Assembly (NCBI GenBank): GCA_016280915.1
Contig: JAEEHQ010000036.1
Span: 93,269-142,604 of the forward strand
Origin: Bacteroidales bacterium
GTDB taxonomy: Bacteria; Bacteroidota; Bacteroidia; Bacteroidales; P3
Reading direction: 5' to 3'
Length of the DNA: 49,336 bases
Shown here: piece by piece, positions 16,717-26,143 of the stretch
Layout: the number at the start of each line of letters is the position of its first letter
Position numbering within the stretch: the first letter of the stretch is position 1
Position numbers and translations under genes: made by a program
The notes under the pieces: generated by a model
What the model was told of the DNA's origin: nothing
The model's input: the letters and a program-made list of their open reading frames with translations, nothing else
Database searches by the model: none

Positions 16717-17340
16717 ATGGCACTTCACATAATCAATCATCCAATGGTTCAGCACAAGCTGACCATTATGCGCAAAAAAGAAACTGGCACCCGTGAATTT
16801 CGTGAACTCCTAAAGGAAATAGGCATGCTTATGGGTTATGAGGTAACCCGCGACTTCCCATTGGTGCCGGTGCAAATCGAAACGCCCATGCAGACCATGG
16901 TGGCCCACGAAATTGCCGGCAAGAAGGTGGTGGTGGTGCCCATCTTGCGTGCGGGTCTTGGCATGGTTGACGGCCTCCTTACCCTCATCCCGGCTGCCAA
17001 GGTCGGACATATCGGCATGTACCGCGACGAGACCACCCACCAGCCTGTCTTCTACTATTATAAGATGCCCGAAGGCAAGGATCGTATGGTAATTCTCACC
17101 GACCCCATGCTGGCAACTGGTGGAAGTGCCTGCGATGCTATCCGTCGCTTAAAGCAGGATGGCTACACCAACATCCGCATGATGTGCCTGGTGGCTGCTC
17201 CCGAAGGTCTCAAACGCGTCCAATCTGAGTTCCCCGAGGTGGACATCTACACCGCCTCTCTCGATGAGAAACTCAACGACGACTGCTATATCCTCCCTGG
17301 TTTAGGCGATGCCGGTGACCGCATTTTCGGCACCAAATAA
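16717..17340 (+). CDS. upp: Uracil phosphoribosyltransferase
   Basis: A 207-residue cytoplasmic enzyme making UMP from uracil and PRPP. The PRPP-binding loop reads [14 protein letters not shown] (about 124-137), and the uracil-binding tail reads [17 protein letters not shown]. The full length matches the family. Its neighbour is the uracil permease, 78 bp downstream on the same strand, so uptake and salvage are linked. Confidence 0.97.
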   Translation: MALHIINHPMVQHKLTIMRKKETGTREFRELLKEIGMLMGYEVTRDFPLVPVQIETPMQTMVAHEIAGKKVVVVPILRAGLGMVDGLLTLIPAAKVGHIGMYRDETTHQPVFYYYKMPEGKDRMVILTDPMLATGGSACDAIRRLKQDGYTNIRMMCLVAAPEGLKRVQSEFPEVDIYTASLDEKLNDDCYILPGLGDAGDRIFGTK

Positions 17341-17418
17341 TCCCAGAGGCGACAATACTGGGGCAATTGCTTAAGCAAGAATCATTATAAATATAGTATT
17401 AATCAAAAACAATCACTT

Positions 17419-18783
17419 ATGGCTAAGATTTCTACCAATGAAGCGGTCTACGATGCTCGCCAACTGGGCAAAGGCCGTATGCTGGTGCTGGGCTTCCAGC
17501 ACATGTTTGCCATGTTCGGTGCAACCATCTTGGTGCCCACCATCACAGGGCTCTCAGTTTCCGCCACCCTTCTTTTTGCCGGTTTGGGCACGCTGCTGTT
17601 CCACTGGTTCACGAAGTTGAAGGTGCCTGCCTTCCTTGGCTCCAGTTTTGCCTTTTTGGGTGGCTATGCCACAGTAGTAGCCATGGGTGAAGGCTTAGGC
17701 ATGACCCAGGCTCAGGCGTTGCCCTATGCCTGCATCGGCGTGGTAGCAGCAGGTCTGCTCTACTTTGTGCTGGCGGCATGTGTCAAAGCTTTTGGTGTCC
17801 ACCGAGTCATGAAACTCTTTCCTCCGGTGGTCACAGGCCCTATCATTATTGCCATCGGACTTATCCTGGCGGGTAGTGCCATCAACAACATCCTCACCAA
17901 TTGGTGGATAGCCATTATCGCTATTTTGGTAGTAATTGTTTGCAATATCTGGGGCAAAGGCATGATTAAGATTATTCCCATCCTGTTGGGTGTGCTGGTC
18001 TCCTATGTGGTGGCAGCCATTTTTGGACAATTGGAACCTGTCAAGGTGCAGGCCCTACATGATGCCGCCTGGGTGGGTGCCCCATTCCATTGGAGCAACA
18101 CAGGCCTCTATGCCTTCAGCGAGGGCAACTGGAGCTTCCTCCTCACGGCCATCATTGCCATCATGCCAATTGCTCTGGCTACTATGATTGAGCATATTGG
18201 CGACATCCTTGCCATCGGCTCCACGACCAACCGCAATTACATCGAGGACCCCGGTCTCCACCGCACCCTCATGGGCGATGGTGCCGCCACCATTCTGGCC
18301 TCCCTTTTTGGTGCTCCAGCCAACACCACTTATGGCGAAAATACGGGCGTGCTCAACCTCACCCGTGTGTTCGACCCCCGTGTAATCCGTATTGCTGCGG
18401 TCATTGCTGTCATCTTCAGTTTCTCACCTAAGTTTGCCGCTTTGGTCTATGCCATGCCCACGGCCACCATTGGTGGTGTGTCGCTCATTCTCTACGGCAT
18501 GATTTCCTCTGTGGGTATTCGCAGTTTGGTGGAGAATCATGTCGACCTGACCAATTCGCGCAACCTCATTATCACGGCGCTCACCCTCACCTTGGCCATC
18601 GGCATCAGCTATGGCTGTCCCAACGGTGCCATCCAGTTTGGCAAGGTGGCACTCTCTGGTCTTGCCATCGCTGCCATTATAGGCATCCTGGCAGCTGTGT
18701 TCCTGCCAACCGACAAGGTTGACGACCTGGATGTGAAAATTGTCACAGAGGACGAAAAAGAATTTGCCGAAGTAGATAAATAA
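17419..18783 (+). CDS. uraA: Uracil/proton symporter (NCS2 family)
   Basis: A 454-residue inner-membrane protein with about 14 hydrophobic segments. Family features include GFQHMFAMFGATILVP near the N-terminus, the VVTGPIIIAIGL segment, and TMIEHIGDILAIG followed by GDGAATILASLFGAPANTTYGENTG, the central NCS2 substrate-binding region with its conserved Glu residues. It forms an operon with upp, which supports uracil as substrate. The short polar C-terminus is acidic. Confidence 0.95.
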   Translation: MAKISTNEAVYDARQLGKGRMLVLGFQHMFAMFGATILVPTITGLSVSATLLFAGLGTLLFHWFTKLKVPAFLGSSFAFLGGYATVVAMGEGLGMTQAQALPYACIGVVAAGLLYFVLAACVKAFGVHRVMKLFPPVVTGPIIIAIGLILAGSAINNILTNWWIAIIAILVVIVCNIWGKGMIKIIPILLGVLVSYVVAAIFGQLEPVKVQALHDAAWVGAPFHWSNTGLYAFSEGNWSFLLTAIIAIMPIALATMIEHIGDILAIGSTTNRNYIEDPGLHRTLMGDGAATILASLFGAPANTTYGENTGVLNLTRVFDPRVIRIAAVIAVIFSFSPKFAALVYAMPTATIGGVSLILYGMISSVGIRSLVENHVDLTNSRNLIITALTLTLAIGISYGCPNGAIQFGKVALSGLAIAAIIGILAAVFLPTDKVDDLDVKIVTEDEKEFAEVDK

Positions 18784-18800
18784 AAAGCTTGTTAAACCCC

Positions 18801-18837
18801 GATAGGCCGTGTTGAAGTGCTTCTTCCACGGCCTATC
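18801..18837 (+). terminator. Hairpin after uraA
   Basis: Perfect 11-bp stem GATAGGCCGTG (18801-18811) / CACGGCCTATC (18827-18837) with a 15-base loop, 17 bases after the uraA stop. Only a weak T-run follows, so it may act as an attenuator or mRNA 3' end. Confidence 0.65.
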
Positions 18838-18867
18838 TTAAATGATGTATTTGTACAGAATAAAAAA

Positions 18868-19965
18868 ATGAAGAGAATCGTTCTACTGCTGATGCTCCTC
18901 CCTTTGCTCACTTATGCACAGGGGGGCAGAACTCACAAGAAACAACAACAGCCAAAAGAACCCCAAGTCCGCAACGTTATCTTTGTGGTGGGTGATGGCA
19001 TGGGTGTGGCACAGGTCTACGCCTCTGTGGTGGCTCAGAGGGCCGACAACAGCGTCTTTCTGCGCTTCCCCTACTCTGGCTTCTCCCGCACCTACTCTCA
19101 CAACCGTTACACCACCGACAGCGGTGCCGGTGGCTCGGCGTTGATGACTGGCCATAAAGTGGAGAACTACCACATTGCCCTTGGCCCCGACGGCACGGCC
19201 TATCCCTCTATCCTCAGTTACGCCAAACAACATTATGGCAAGGCTGCCGGCTTTGTTGTCACTAGTAGCGTTCTCGATGCTACCCCTGCTTCCACCTATG
19301 CCCATGTTACCAACCGCAAACTGTTTGACTCCATCAGCATGCAGATGGCACAATGCGACTTTGAGGTGATGATAGGTGGTGACCTCAATCACTTCAAACC
19401 CGAGAACCGTCGCGACGGCTTTGCGCCCCTCGATACCCTTCAGGCTCGTGGCTATGCAATGGCCTACAATACACTTGACCTGATGGCTCTCAAAGGTCGT
19501 CGCATCTGTGGCCTGCTCTCTCCCGATAATCCTCCTAAGGCAATGGAGCGTGGTCGCATGCTCACCCTGGGTACACTCAAAGCCATTGAAACGCTTAATG
19601 TGAGCGACAATGGCTTTGTGCTGATGGTCGAAGGCTCCCAAATCGACTGGGCTTGCCACAACAACGACAGCGCATACCTCATGGACGAATTGGCTGACTT
19701 TGAGGACATGCTTTCGGCTGTGTTGGATTTTGCCAAACACGACGGGCATACCCTTGTCGTGGTTACTGCCGATCATGAGACGGGCGGTCTCACCCTTCTC
19801 AACGGTAACATAGCCACTGGGCAAAGCAAACCCTCATGGGCCACCGGCAGCCACTCGGGCATCATGGTACCCGTCTTCGCTTTCGGCCCTGGTGCCGAAA
19901 ACTTCACCGGCATCATGCAGAACAGCGATTTCTTTAATAAAATCATCCGTATTCTTGAGAAATAA
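18868..19965 (+). CDS. Secreted alkaline phosphatase
   Basis: A 365-residue periplasmic phosphomonoesterase. A Sec signal peptide (MKRIVLLLMLLPLLTYAQ) supports the start at 18868; the in-frame extension back to 18817 has no sense as a signal. The family motifs are VVGDGMGVAQV (metal-binding Asp), TDSGAGGSALMTG with the nucleophile Ser in the usual DSxAG(A/G) setting, EGSQIDWACHNND (metal-binding Asp/His), TADHETGGL, and a final GSHSG. It is shorter than E. coli PhoA but normal for the Bacteroidetes type. No phosphate-control site was recognised. Confidence 0.93.
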   Translation: MKRIVLLLMLLPLLTYAQGGRTHKKQQQPKEPQVRNVIFVVGDGMGVAQVYASVVAQRADNSVFLRFPYSGFSRTYSHNRYTTDSGAGGSALMTGHKVENYHIALGPDGTAYPSILSYAKQHYGKAAGFVVTSSVLDATPASTYAHVTNRKLFDSISMQMAQCDFEVMIGGDLNHFKPENRRDGFAPLDTLQARGYAMAYNTLDLMALKGRRICGLLSPDNPPKAMERGRMLTLGTLKAIETLNVSDNGFVLMVEGSQIDWACHNNDSAYLMDELADFEDMLSAVLDFAKHDGHTLVVVTADHETGGLTLLNGNIATGQSKPSWATGSHSGIMVPVFAFGPGAENFTGIMQNSDFFNKIIRILEK

Positions 19966-20014
19966 AGTTTATTGTTTGCCTCTAATCATCGCCTTGAAAA
20001 GGTGACCCAACGGC

Positions 20015-20050
20015 AACGCCATGGGTAATTCAACGAAGGCGTTCTGGTTT
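20015..20050 (+). terminator. Possible weak terminator after the alkaline phosphatase gene
   Basis: AACGCC (20015-20020) can pair with GGCGTT (20038-20043), followed by CTGGTTTT. Short stem and long loop; low confidence. Confidence 0.3.
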
Positions 20051-20062
20051 TAATAATTGCTT

Positions 20063-21409
20063 ATGATAAAATTCTGTGTCAAGTTGGTGCAACGTTGGCT
20101 GCCCGAACCTTTTATCTTTGCCATCATCCTTACCTTGGTGGCTGCCTGTCTGGCTATGCCCATCTGCCATCAAACCCCCATCGAGGTCATCGAGCATTGG
20201 GGTGGTGGTGTTTGGAACCTGCTGGCCTTTGCCATGCAGATGGCTTTGGTGTTGGTATGCGGCTCTACTCTGGCTGCGGCTCCTGCCATCAAGCGGGCCA
20301 TCAGCTCTCTGGCTGGCATCCCCAAAAGTCCTGCGGCTGCCATAGCCCTCGTTACGGGAGTTTCTGCCATCGCTTGCTGGCTCAACTGGGGTTTTGGCTT
20401 AATCGTGGGTGTCATTTTTGCCAAAGAGATTGCTCGCCGTATGCAGGGTGTCGACTATCGTCTACTTATTGCTTCTGCCTATAGTGGCTTCGTGGTTTGG
20501 CATGCCGGTTTGTCGGGCTCTATACCCCTCACCATGGCCACCCCCGGCGAAGCTCTCACCAAGGCTACCAATGGGGTTCTTACCAGCCCTATTCCTGTCT
20601 CGCGTACCATCCTCGATCCCCACAACTTGGTCATCGTTGCGCTGGTTATTGTGGCCATCGTGGTCACCAACACCCTCATGCACCCCAAGAAGGATGTGGT
20701 TACAGTCGACCCCGCCCTTTTGGAGGAAGAGAACGTGGCCGTTGTCAAACCCGACAAAGCCAATATCACACCGGCTCAGCGCATGGAGCATTCCAAGTTG
20801 CTGGCGTGGATTGTGTCGTTGATAGGTTTCACCTATCTGGTTATTCATTTGGGATTCCGTGGAGGCTCTTTCGACTTGGGTAGTGTCATCATGCTGTTCC
20901 TTTTTCTGGGTGTCCTGCTGCATGGCACCCCGCTGGCATACGTGCGCGCCTTTACCAAGGCTGCCACAGGTGCTTCGGGCATCATCTTGCAGTTCCCGTT
21001 CTATGCAGGCATCATGGGTATCATCACCGGCATTGGTGCCAGCGGCATCTGCTTCGGCACAGTCATCAGCAATGCCTGCATCTCCATTTCCACACCTACC
21101 ACCTATCCTTTGCTGACCTTTATCTGTGCTGCCGTGCTGAATATGTTTGTACCTTCGGGTGGTGGCCACTGGGCCATCCAGGCCCCCATCATGTTTGCTG
21201 CCGGTGCCGACCTTGGTGTTGATCCGGGTCTGACAGGCACAGCCATCGCATGGGGCGACGCATGGACCAATCTTATCCAGCCCTTCTGGGCCATCCCTGC
21301 CCTTGCCATTGCCAAACTCGATGCCAAAGACATTATGGGCTTCTGTCTCATCGACCTCCTCATTACGGGCATTATCATCTGCTCCGGCTTAGTGATATGG
21401 GCGTTGTAG
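20063..21409 (+). CDS. Short-chain fatty acid transporter (AtoE/TIGR00366 family)
   Basis: A 448-residue inner-membrane protein with about 11-12 hydrophobic segments. Features typical of the AtoE-like family are LPEPFIFAIILTL near the N-terminus, HWGGGVWNLLAFAMQMALVLVCG, WLNWGFGLIVGVIFAKEIAR, a WHAGLSGSIPL segment, and VPSGGGHWAIQAPIM near the C-terminus. The start is ATG 20063 rather than an upstream TTG. The predicted substrate class is short-chain fatty acids such as butyrate; direction and substrate are inferred from family membership. Confidence 0.88.
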   Translation: MIKFCVKLVQRWLPEPFIFAIILTLVAACLAMPICHQTPIEVIEHWGGGVWNLLAFAMQMALVLVCGSTLAAAPAIKRAISSLAGIPKSPAAAIALVTGVSAIACWLNWGFGLIVGVIFAKEIARRMQGVDYRLLIASAYSGFVVWHAGLSGSIPLTMATPGEALTKATNGVLTSPIPVSRTILDPHNLVIVALVIVAIVVTNTLMHPKKDVVTVDPALLEEENVAVVKPDKANITPAQRMEHSKLLAWIVSLIGFTYLVIHLGFRGGSFDLGSVIMLFLFLGVLLHGTPLAYVRAFTKAATGASGIILQFPFYAGIMGIITGIGASGICFGTVISNACISISTPTTYPLLTFICAAVLNMFVPSGGGHWAIQAPIMFAAGADLGVDPGLTGTAIAWGDAWTNLIQPFWAIPALAIAKLDAKDIMGFCLIDLLITGIIICSGLVIWAL

Positions 21410-21434
21410 AGAGCTAGTATTGTAATCTATATTG

Positions 21435-21484
21435 AGAGGGGATAGAAACGATAGAATAATAAATCTGTCGAATCTATCCCCTCT
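21435..21484 (+). terminator. 12-bp-stem hairpin after the fatty acid transporter gene
   Basis: AGAGGGGATAGA (21435-21446) pairs perfectly with TCTATCCCCTCT (21473-21484) across a 26-base loop, 26 bases after the stop codon. It may serve both convergent genes. Confidence 0.65.
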
Positions 21485-21516
21485 AACAATTCAATTGCAA
21501 CGATTGGGTGAATAAT

Positions 21517-21750
21517 CCCAAATCGGTCATAAGGGTTTGTGCCAGATTAGTATTTATTTCGAGCAGATTGGCCACATCGCTGGCGACGGCGTGAAGAAAG
21601 CATCCAGTGGATGGTTTCGATAGCGAAGCGGAGAACAAAGCTACGACGAGACAGGGATATGGTCGAGATGCCGGAAGAAATGCTGAGATGGCCAAAAAGA
21701 CTTTAAAAACCTAAAATTAATAAAGAAGTCAGCCTAATGACCGATTTGGG
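21517..21750. mobile_element. Miniature inverted-repeat element, copy 1 (234 bp)
   Basis: The ends are perfect 14-bp inverted repeats: CCCAAATCGGTCAT (21517-21530) and ATGACCGATTTGGG (21737-21750). They are flanked by a 5-bp direct repeat ATAAT (21512-21516 and 21751-21755), as expected for a target-site duplication. No transposase is encoded. The interior is similar over most of its length to the reverse complement of 35095-35286. It inserted in the gap between two convergent genes, ending 8 bp from the tex stop codon. It is a MITE-like, non-autonomous transposon or the remnant of a longer one; the parent family is not identified. Confidence 0.85.
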
Positions 21751-21758
21751 ATAATGCT

Positions 21759-23885
21759 TTACAGTTTCATCGAGAGCGATATCCGGTGTCTCCTCAGGTC
21801 TACCTCTATCACTTTCACTTTCACGTGCTGATGCAGGTGAACCACTTCGTTGGGGTCAGCCACGCGGCGGTTGGCCAGTTGGCTGATATGCACCAGCCCG
21901 TCCTGATGCACGCCCACATCCACAAAGGCGCCAAAGGCAGTAATATTGGTGACGATACCCGGTAGTATCATACCCTCCTTCAAGTCTTCGAGACGGGTTA
22001 CATTCTTGTCAAACTCAAAGACCTCAAAACGGGCGCGGGGGTCCAGTCCTGGCTTGTCCAGCTCTTTCATGATATCCTGCAGGGTGGGCAGGCCGCAATC
22101 GGCGGTAACGTATTTCTCTATCTTTATTTTCTGTCGCAACTCCTTGCTGGCCATCAGCTGCTCGACGGTGGTGCCGGCATCTTTGGCCATTCTCTCCACC
22201 AAGGCATAGCGTTCGGGGTGAACGGCGCTGCGGTCCAACGGATTGTCGCTTTCGCGCACACGCAGGAAGCCCGCACATTGCTCAAAGGCTTTGTCGCCCA
22301 AACGCTCCACCTTTTTGAGTTCGCTGCGCGACTCGAAAGGGCCCTCTTGGTTGCGGTATTCCACAATCTTGTCGGCCAAAGCCGGACCAATGCCGCTGAC
22401 GTAGCTCAGCAGCTCGCGGCTGGCGGTGTTCAGTTCCACGCCCACGCTGTTGACGCAGCTCACCACCACGTCTTCAAGGCTTTCTTGCAGCATCTTCTGG
22501 TTGACATCGTGCTGATACTGACCCACTCCGATGCTCTTGGGGTCAATCTTCACCAGCTCGCTCAGCGGGTCCATCAACCGACGGCCGATACTAACGGCAC
22601 CACGCACGGTGACATCATAGTCGGGAAACTCGCGGCGTGCCACGTCTGAGGCGCTGTAAACCGAGGCCCCGTTCTCGCTCACCATGACGGCAATAAGTTT
22701 ACCTTTGAAATGGCATCGTTTCACCACCTCTTCGGTTTCGCGGCCTGCCGTGCCGTTGCCGATGGCGATGGCCTCGATGTGGAAGGCTTCCACTAGGGCC
22801 TCCAGCTTGGCAATGGCGGCACGCTCTTCGCGCACAGAGGTGAACGGGTAGATGGTCTCATTGTGCAACAGCTGTCCTTGAGCATCCAGGCAGACCGTCT
22901 TGCAGCCTGTGCGGAAGCCGGGGTCGATGGCCAGGATGCGTTTCTGCCCAAAAGGGGGTGCCAGTAGCAGTTGGCGCAGGTTCTCGGCAAAGACGCGGAT
23001 GGCCTCTTTGTCGGCCTTTTCTTTCAGCAGATTGTAAAATTCGGTCTCTATGGAAGGAGCCAGAAGCCGTTTATAGCCATCGCGGACGGCCATACGAACC
23101 TGTTCGGAAGAGTCGTAGCGACCACTCACGAATTGGCGTTCCAGCGTCTCGTAGGCGGGGTCGTCGCTCTCGGGCATCACATGCACACGCAGCACGCCCT
23201 CTTCCTCACCCCTAAAGAGGGCAAGGATGCGGTGCGACGGGGCCCGCATGGCGTTCTCTTTCCAGTCAAACCACGACTCGAATTTGCCGCCTTCCTCCTC
23301 TTTGTTTTTCACCACCTTGGAGGAGAGCATGGCACTCCGGCGGAAGAGGTTGCGCACTTTGTTGCGGGCCTGAGCGTTCTCGCTGACACGCTCAGCTATG
23401 ATGTCGCGGGCACCTGCCAAGGCATCGTCGATGGTGTTCACCCCCTTCTCGGGGTTGATGTATTTCTCGGCCAACTGGTCGAGGTGGCAGGAGTATTGTT
23501 TCTGTATCTCATTGGCCAGCGGCTCCAATCCTCGCTCCACGGCCATGGTGGCACGGGTGCGGCGTTTGGGTTTATAGGGGAGATATAGGTCTTCCAACTC
23601 CGTCATATTGGTAGCGGCAAGGATTTGTTTCTCCAACTCGGGAGTCAGCTTGCCTTGCTCGTTGACAGAGGAGAGGATGGCCTCACGCCGTTTGTCCAAC
23701 TCTTTGAGACGGAGCAGCAGGTCGCGGATGGTGGTAATCTGCACCTCGTTCAAACTGCCTGTGGCCTCTTTGCGGTAACGGGCTATGAAAGGCACCGTTG
23801 CCCCTTGTTCAAGTAGTTCGATGGTTTTCTCGACCTGACGAGTGCCGAGGTTGAGTTGCTCGGCGATGGTGGAAGCGTAGGACAT
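21759..23885 (-). CDS. tex: Tex family S1 RNA-binding protein
   Basis: A 708-residue cytoplasmic nucleic-acid-binding protein. In order it shows the N-terminal Tex helical region (about 1-200, GATVPFIARYRKEATG), a YqgF-like RNase H fold (about 315-450, ILAIDPGFRTGCKTV), helix-hairpin-helix repeats (about 480-560, LLSYVSGIGPALADKIVEYR) and a C-terminal S1 domain (about 630-705, GMILPGIVTNITAFGAFVDV). Tex is linked to transcription and RNA processing, but its precise task is unclear. The start is ATG on the minus strand at 23885. A tract of 7-bp repeats lies directly upstream. Confidence 0.96.
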   Translation of the reverse strand: MSYASTIAEQLNLGTRQVEKTIELLEQGATVPFIARYRKEATGSLNEVQITTIRDLLLRLKELDKRREAILSSVNEQGKLTPELEKQILAATNMTELEDLYLPYKPKRRTRATMAVERGLEPLANEIQKQYSCHLDQLAEKYINPEKGVNTIDDALAGARDIIAERVSENAQARNKVRNLFRRSAMLSSKVVKNKEEEGGKFESWFDWKENAMRAPSHRILALFRGEEEGVLRVHVMPESDDPAYETLERQFVSGRYDSSEQVRMAVRDGYKRLLAPSIETEFYNLLKEKADKEAIRVFAENLRQLLLAPPFGQKRILAIDPGFRTGCKTVCLDAQGQLLHNETIYPFTSVREERAAIAKLEALVEAFHIEAIAIGNGTAGRETEEVVKRCHFKGKLIAVMVSENGASVYSASDVARREFPDYDVTVRGAVSIGRRLMDPLSELVKIDPKSIGVGQYQHDVNQKMLQESLEDVVVSCVNSVGVELNTASRELLSYVSGIGPALADKIVEYRNQEGPFESRSELKKVERLGDKAFEQCAGFLRVRESDNPLDRSAVHPERYALVERMAKDAGTTVEQLMASKELRQKIKIEKYVTADCGLPTLQDIMKELDKPGLDPRARFEVFEFDKNVTRLEDLKEGMILPGIVTNITAFGAFVDVGVHQDGLVHISQLANRRVADPNEVVHLHQHVKVKVIEVDLRRHRISLSMKL

Positions 23886-23889
23886 TATT

Positions 23890-23991
23890 GTTTATAGTTT
23901 ATTGTTTATAGTTTATTGAAAGTTTAGAGTTTAAAGTTTAGAGTTTAGAGTTTAAAGTTTAGAGTTTAAAGTTTAAAGTTTATAGTTTATT
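23890..23991. repeat. Heptanucleotide tandem repeat upstream of tex
   Basis: Fourteen consecutive near-identical 7-mers of the form GTTTAxx (GTTTATA, GTTTATT, GTTTAGA, GTTTAAA), interrupted once by GAAA at 23918-23921. Four units lie before the break and ten after. The tract begins 5 bp from the tex start codon and so occupies its leader. Slipped-strand copy changes could alter promoter spacing or translation of tex. Confidence 0.9.
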
Positions 23992-24084
23992 GACATGATG
24001 TGTGTGTGTGGGCTCATTTAGTTTTTTTTTGAAATGCAAAGATACAATTTTTCTGTCATTAACCAACAAAAAAAACGGAACCCA

Positions 24085-24117
24085 ACAAAAAAAAAGAGCC
24101 CGCTTGCGCAGGCTCTT
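24085..24117 (-). terminator. Rho-independent terminator of the T9SS thioredoxin-like gene
   Basis: Read on the minus strand: AAGAGCCTGC, loop GCAA (a GNRA tetraloop), GCGGGCTCTT, then a long U-run. The stem is 24094-24117 and the U-run corresponds to the A-tract at about 24085-24095. It lies 24 bp beyond the stop codon. Confidence 0.92.
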
Positions 24118-24140
24118 CATGCTATGACTTGCAAGAAAAG

Positions 24141-25796
24141 TTATTTCTTGACAATCTTCTGAGAGGAGACACCGTTGTTGGTGATCACGCGGACGTAGTA
24201 GATGCCATTAGCGAGGTTGCTCATGTTGATAGCATTCACGTTCTTCTCGGTCATAACGGTGCGGCCGTTGATGTCGATAACGCTGACTTCCTGAACGCCC
24301 TCAGCTTCAATGTTCAGAACACTGGTGGTGGGGTTAGGATAGAGGTCAACAGAAATCTCGTTAGCGTTGTTGATACCAGCGTGGTTGCCAGCAATCACCT
24401 CAACGTCGTCAATGAGCATCCAGTACACATCGGTGCTGTTGTGGTGACGGAAGGCGATGCGGATGGTCTGACCAGCGAAAGCTGAGAGGCTCATGCTCTT
24501 CAGGGTGTAATGATGAGAGGTGAGGGTGCCGGTGAAAAGGGTGTTGGTGAAGTCGGCGGGGCTGCTGCCAGTGGTGGAAACGAGCACGCTGTAGTTCTCG
24601 GTGTAGTAGTTACTGTCGACAGCACCCACATAGTAGTTGAGGGTAGCACCTTCAGCGGGGATAATAATTTCAGGAGAAATCAGGTAGTTGTCGGGGTTGA
24701 GAACACCAATGTTGTTGATGTAGGAAGCAGAACCCATAGCGCCAGAGCCAGTGTGGCCGCTCACTCCTGAGAAGACATCGGAGATATTGTACCAACCGTA
24801 ACCGTCGCCATCGTTGTCGATGTTGCTCCAGCAACCCATGTCATCGTTGGCTTCGAAGCCGCAGGTGAAGGGCAGGCTCTGAGCATTGCAGTTGAAAATG
24901 TTGATGGTGGTGGTGGCGGTGGTGGTACCGGTGGTGTTGGTGACAGCCAGGGTCACAGTATAGGTACCATCATTATTCCAGGTGCTGGAAGCGGTCTCTG
25001 AGGAAGCGGAAGCGGGGTTGCCGCCTTCGAAAGTCCAGCTGTAACCGGTGATAGCGTCAACGCTGGTCACATTGCAGGTGAAGTTCACCTGGGTGCCGGC
25101 GATGGCGGAAGCGGGGCCATTGATGCTGACAATGGGAGCCTGGCCGGAACGGGGATAGCGGGAGAGGAGGGCCTGGATGTTGGCCATGGAACCAGCGACA
25201 TTGCTGTAAGCGACTAATTCGTTAGCGATATTGAGGTCGCAGAAGTAACCTTCAGGAGTGATGAAGAAAAGGGTGGGGACATAGCCCTGGTAGAGGCTGA
25301 GGCAGGTGTTCATGCAGGTTCCATCAGCGTCATCGTCGATGATGGGGTACTCAATGGAGTCGCCGTTTGCGGTGTGAGTCCAGTCGCCATAGGTTAAATC
25401 GCCGTAGGTGCTGCCACCCGCGGGTCCGAAGATCTGAGCGGTGGTGTTGCTGCTTTCGCACTCAACCCAGATTACCTGGATGTCTTCGAGGGCGTCAATC
25501 TGCTCCAGAAGGCCGCTGTTGTGCATGTTCCAGCAGGGACCGCACCAGGTGCAGCTGTAGTCGATGACGACGCATTTGCCGGCATCGAGGTAGCTCTGCA
25601 GGCTAACGGTGTTGCCATAGACGTCGGTAGCGGTGAAAGGAGTGCTGATGTGACCCCATTGAATATTGTCAATAGCATCCTTAGCGGTGAGGTCGACAAT
25701 GCTTTTGTTTTCCTTTACAAGGCGCTCATATTTGTTCTGAGCGGAAACAACGGTGCCCAAAAGCAGAGCCAATGCAACGAATAAAATTTTTTTCAT
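24141..25796 (-). CDS. T9SS-secreted protein with thioredoxin, PKD and adhesin-like domains
   Basis: A 551-residue secreted protein: signal peptide (to about 20, TVVSAQ); thioredoxin/redoxin domain (about 40-210) with CTWCGPC in VIDYSCTWCGPCWNMH; PKD-type domain (about 222-300, YSWTFEGGNPASASSE); cleaved-adhesin/choice-of-anchor-J-like domain (about 305-465, LPFTCGFEAND...MGCWSNIDNDGDGYGW); and a C-terminal type A T9SS sorting domain (about 480-551) with LYPNPTTSVLNIEAEG and a final NGIYYVRVIT...QKIVKK. It should cross the outer membrane and be attached to the surface or released. A surface thiol-disulfide or adhesion function is inferred. Confidence 0.92.
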   Translation of the reverse strand: MKKILFVALALLLGTVVSAQNKYERLVKENKSIVDLTAKDAIDNIQWGHISTPFTATDVYGNTVSLQSYLDAGKCVVIDYSCTWCGPCWNMHNSGLLEQIDALEDIQVIWVECESSNTTAQIFGPAGGSTYGDLTYGDWTHTANGDSIEYPIIDDDADGTCMNTCLSLYQGYVPTLFFITPEGYFCDLNIANELVAYSNVAGSMANIQALLSRYPRSGQAPIVSINGPASAIAGTQVNFTCNVTSVDAITGYSWTFEGGNPASASSETASSTWNNDGTYTVTLAVTNTTGTTTATTTINIFNCNAQSLPFTCGFEANDDMGCWSNIDNDGDGYGWYNISDVFSGVSGHTGSGAMGSASYINNIGVLNPDNYLISPEIIIPAEGATLNYYVGAVDSNYYTENYSVLVSTTGSSPADFTNTLFTGTLTSHHYTLKSMSLSAFAGQTIRIAFRHHNSTDVYWMLIDDVEVIAGNHAGINNANEISVDLYPNPTTSVLNIEAEGVQEVSVIDINGRTVMTEKNVNAINMSNLANGIYYVRVITNNGVSSQKIVKK

Positions 25797-25894
25797 CTAT
25801 TTTTTTGTCTCGTTATTAGCCATCAGACCCATCGGCTTTGATTATTAATTAGTTAGAACTTTATTTTGTATTCTTTTTTTATCATTACAAGTTG

Positions 25895-25902
25895 CAAAAA
25901 TA
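25895..25902 (-). promoter_or_regulatory. -7 element of the T9SS thioredoxin-like gene promoter
   Basis: On the minus strand, TATTTTTG (plus-strand CAAAAATA, 25895-25902) matches TAnnTTTG about 100 bp before the ATG. No clear TTTG partner is seen at -33 in the A/T-rich sequence. Confidence 0.55.
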
Positions 25903-26143
25903 CATTTTTTTTTTGATTTGAACGTATTTATTTGTCTAAAAGATTTTAAATTTTTATTCACACCCTTTGCTCCTCAGTCACAAAATCCACATCTTGCTGG
26001 TACTAAAAGACATGTGCGACCCTTTCGCCCCGATGCCCCCTATTCTGTGAGTACCTAATAGTTGTATTGAATTATTGCATCACGACCTCACTTGGAAAGA
26101 TGTTTAGGAAGGAAAGGCTCAAAAAAGTAAAGTGACCAATGAC

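Noticed and set aside
21483..21695. 70-codon minus-strand open frame beyond the tex stop codon
   Set aside because: It lies almost wholly in the MITE-like element and has no recognisable protein motif.
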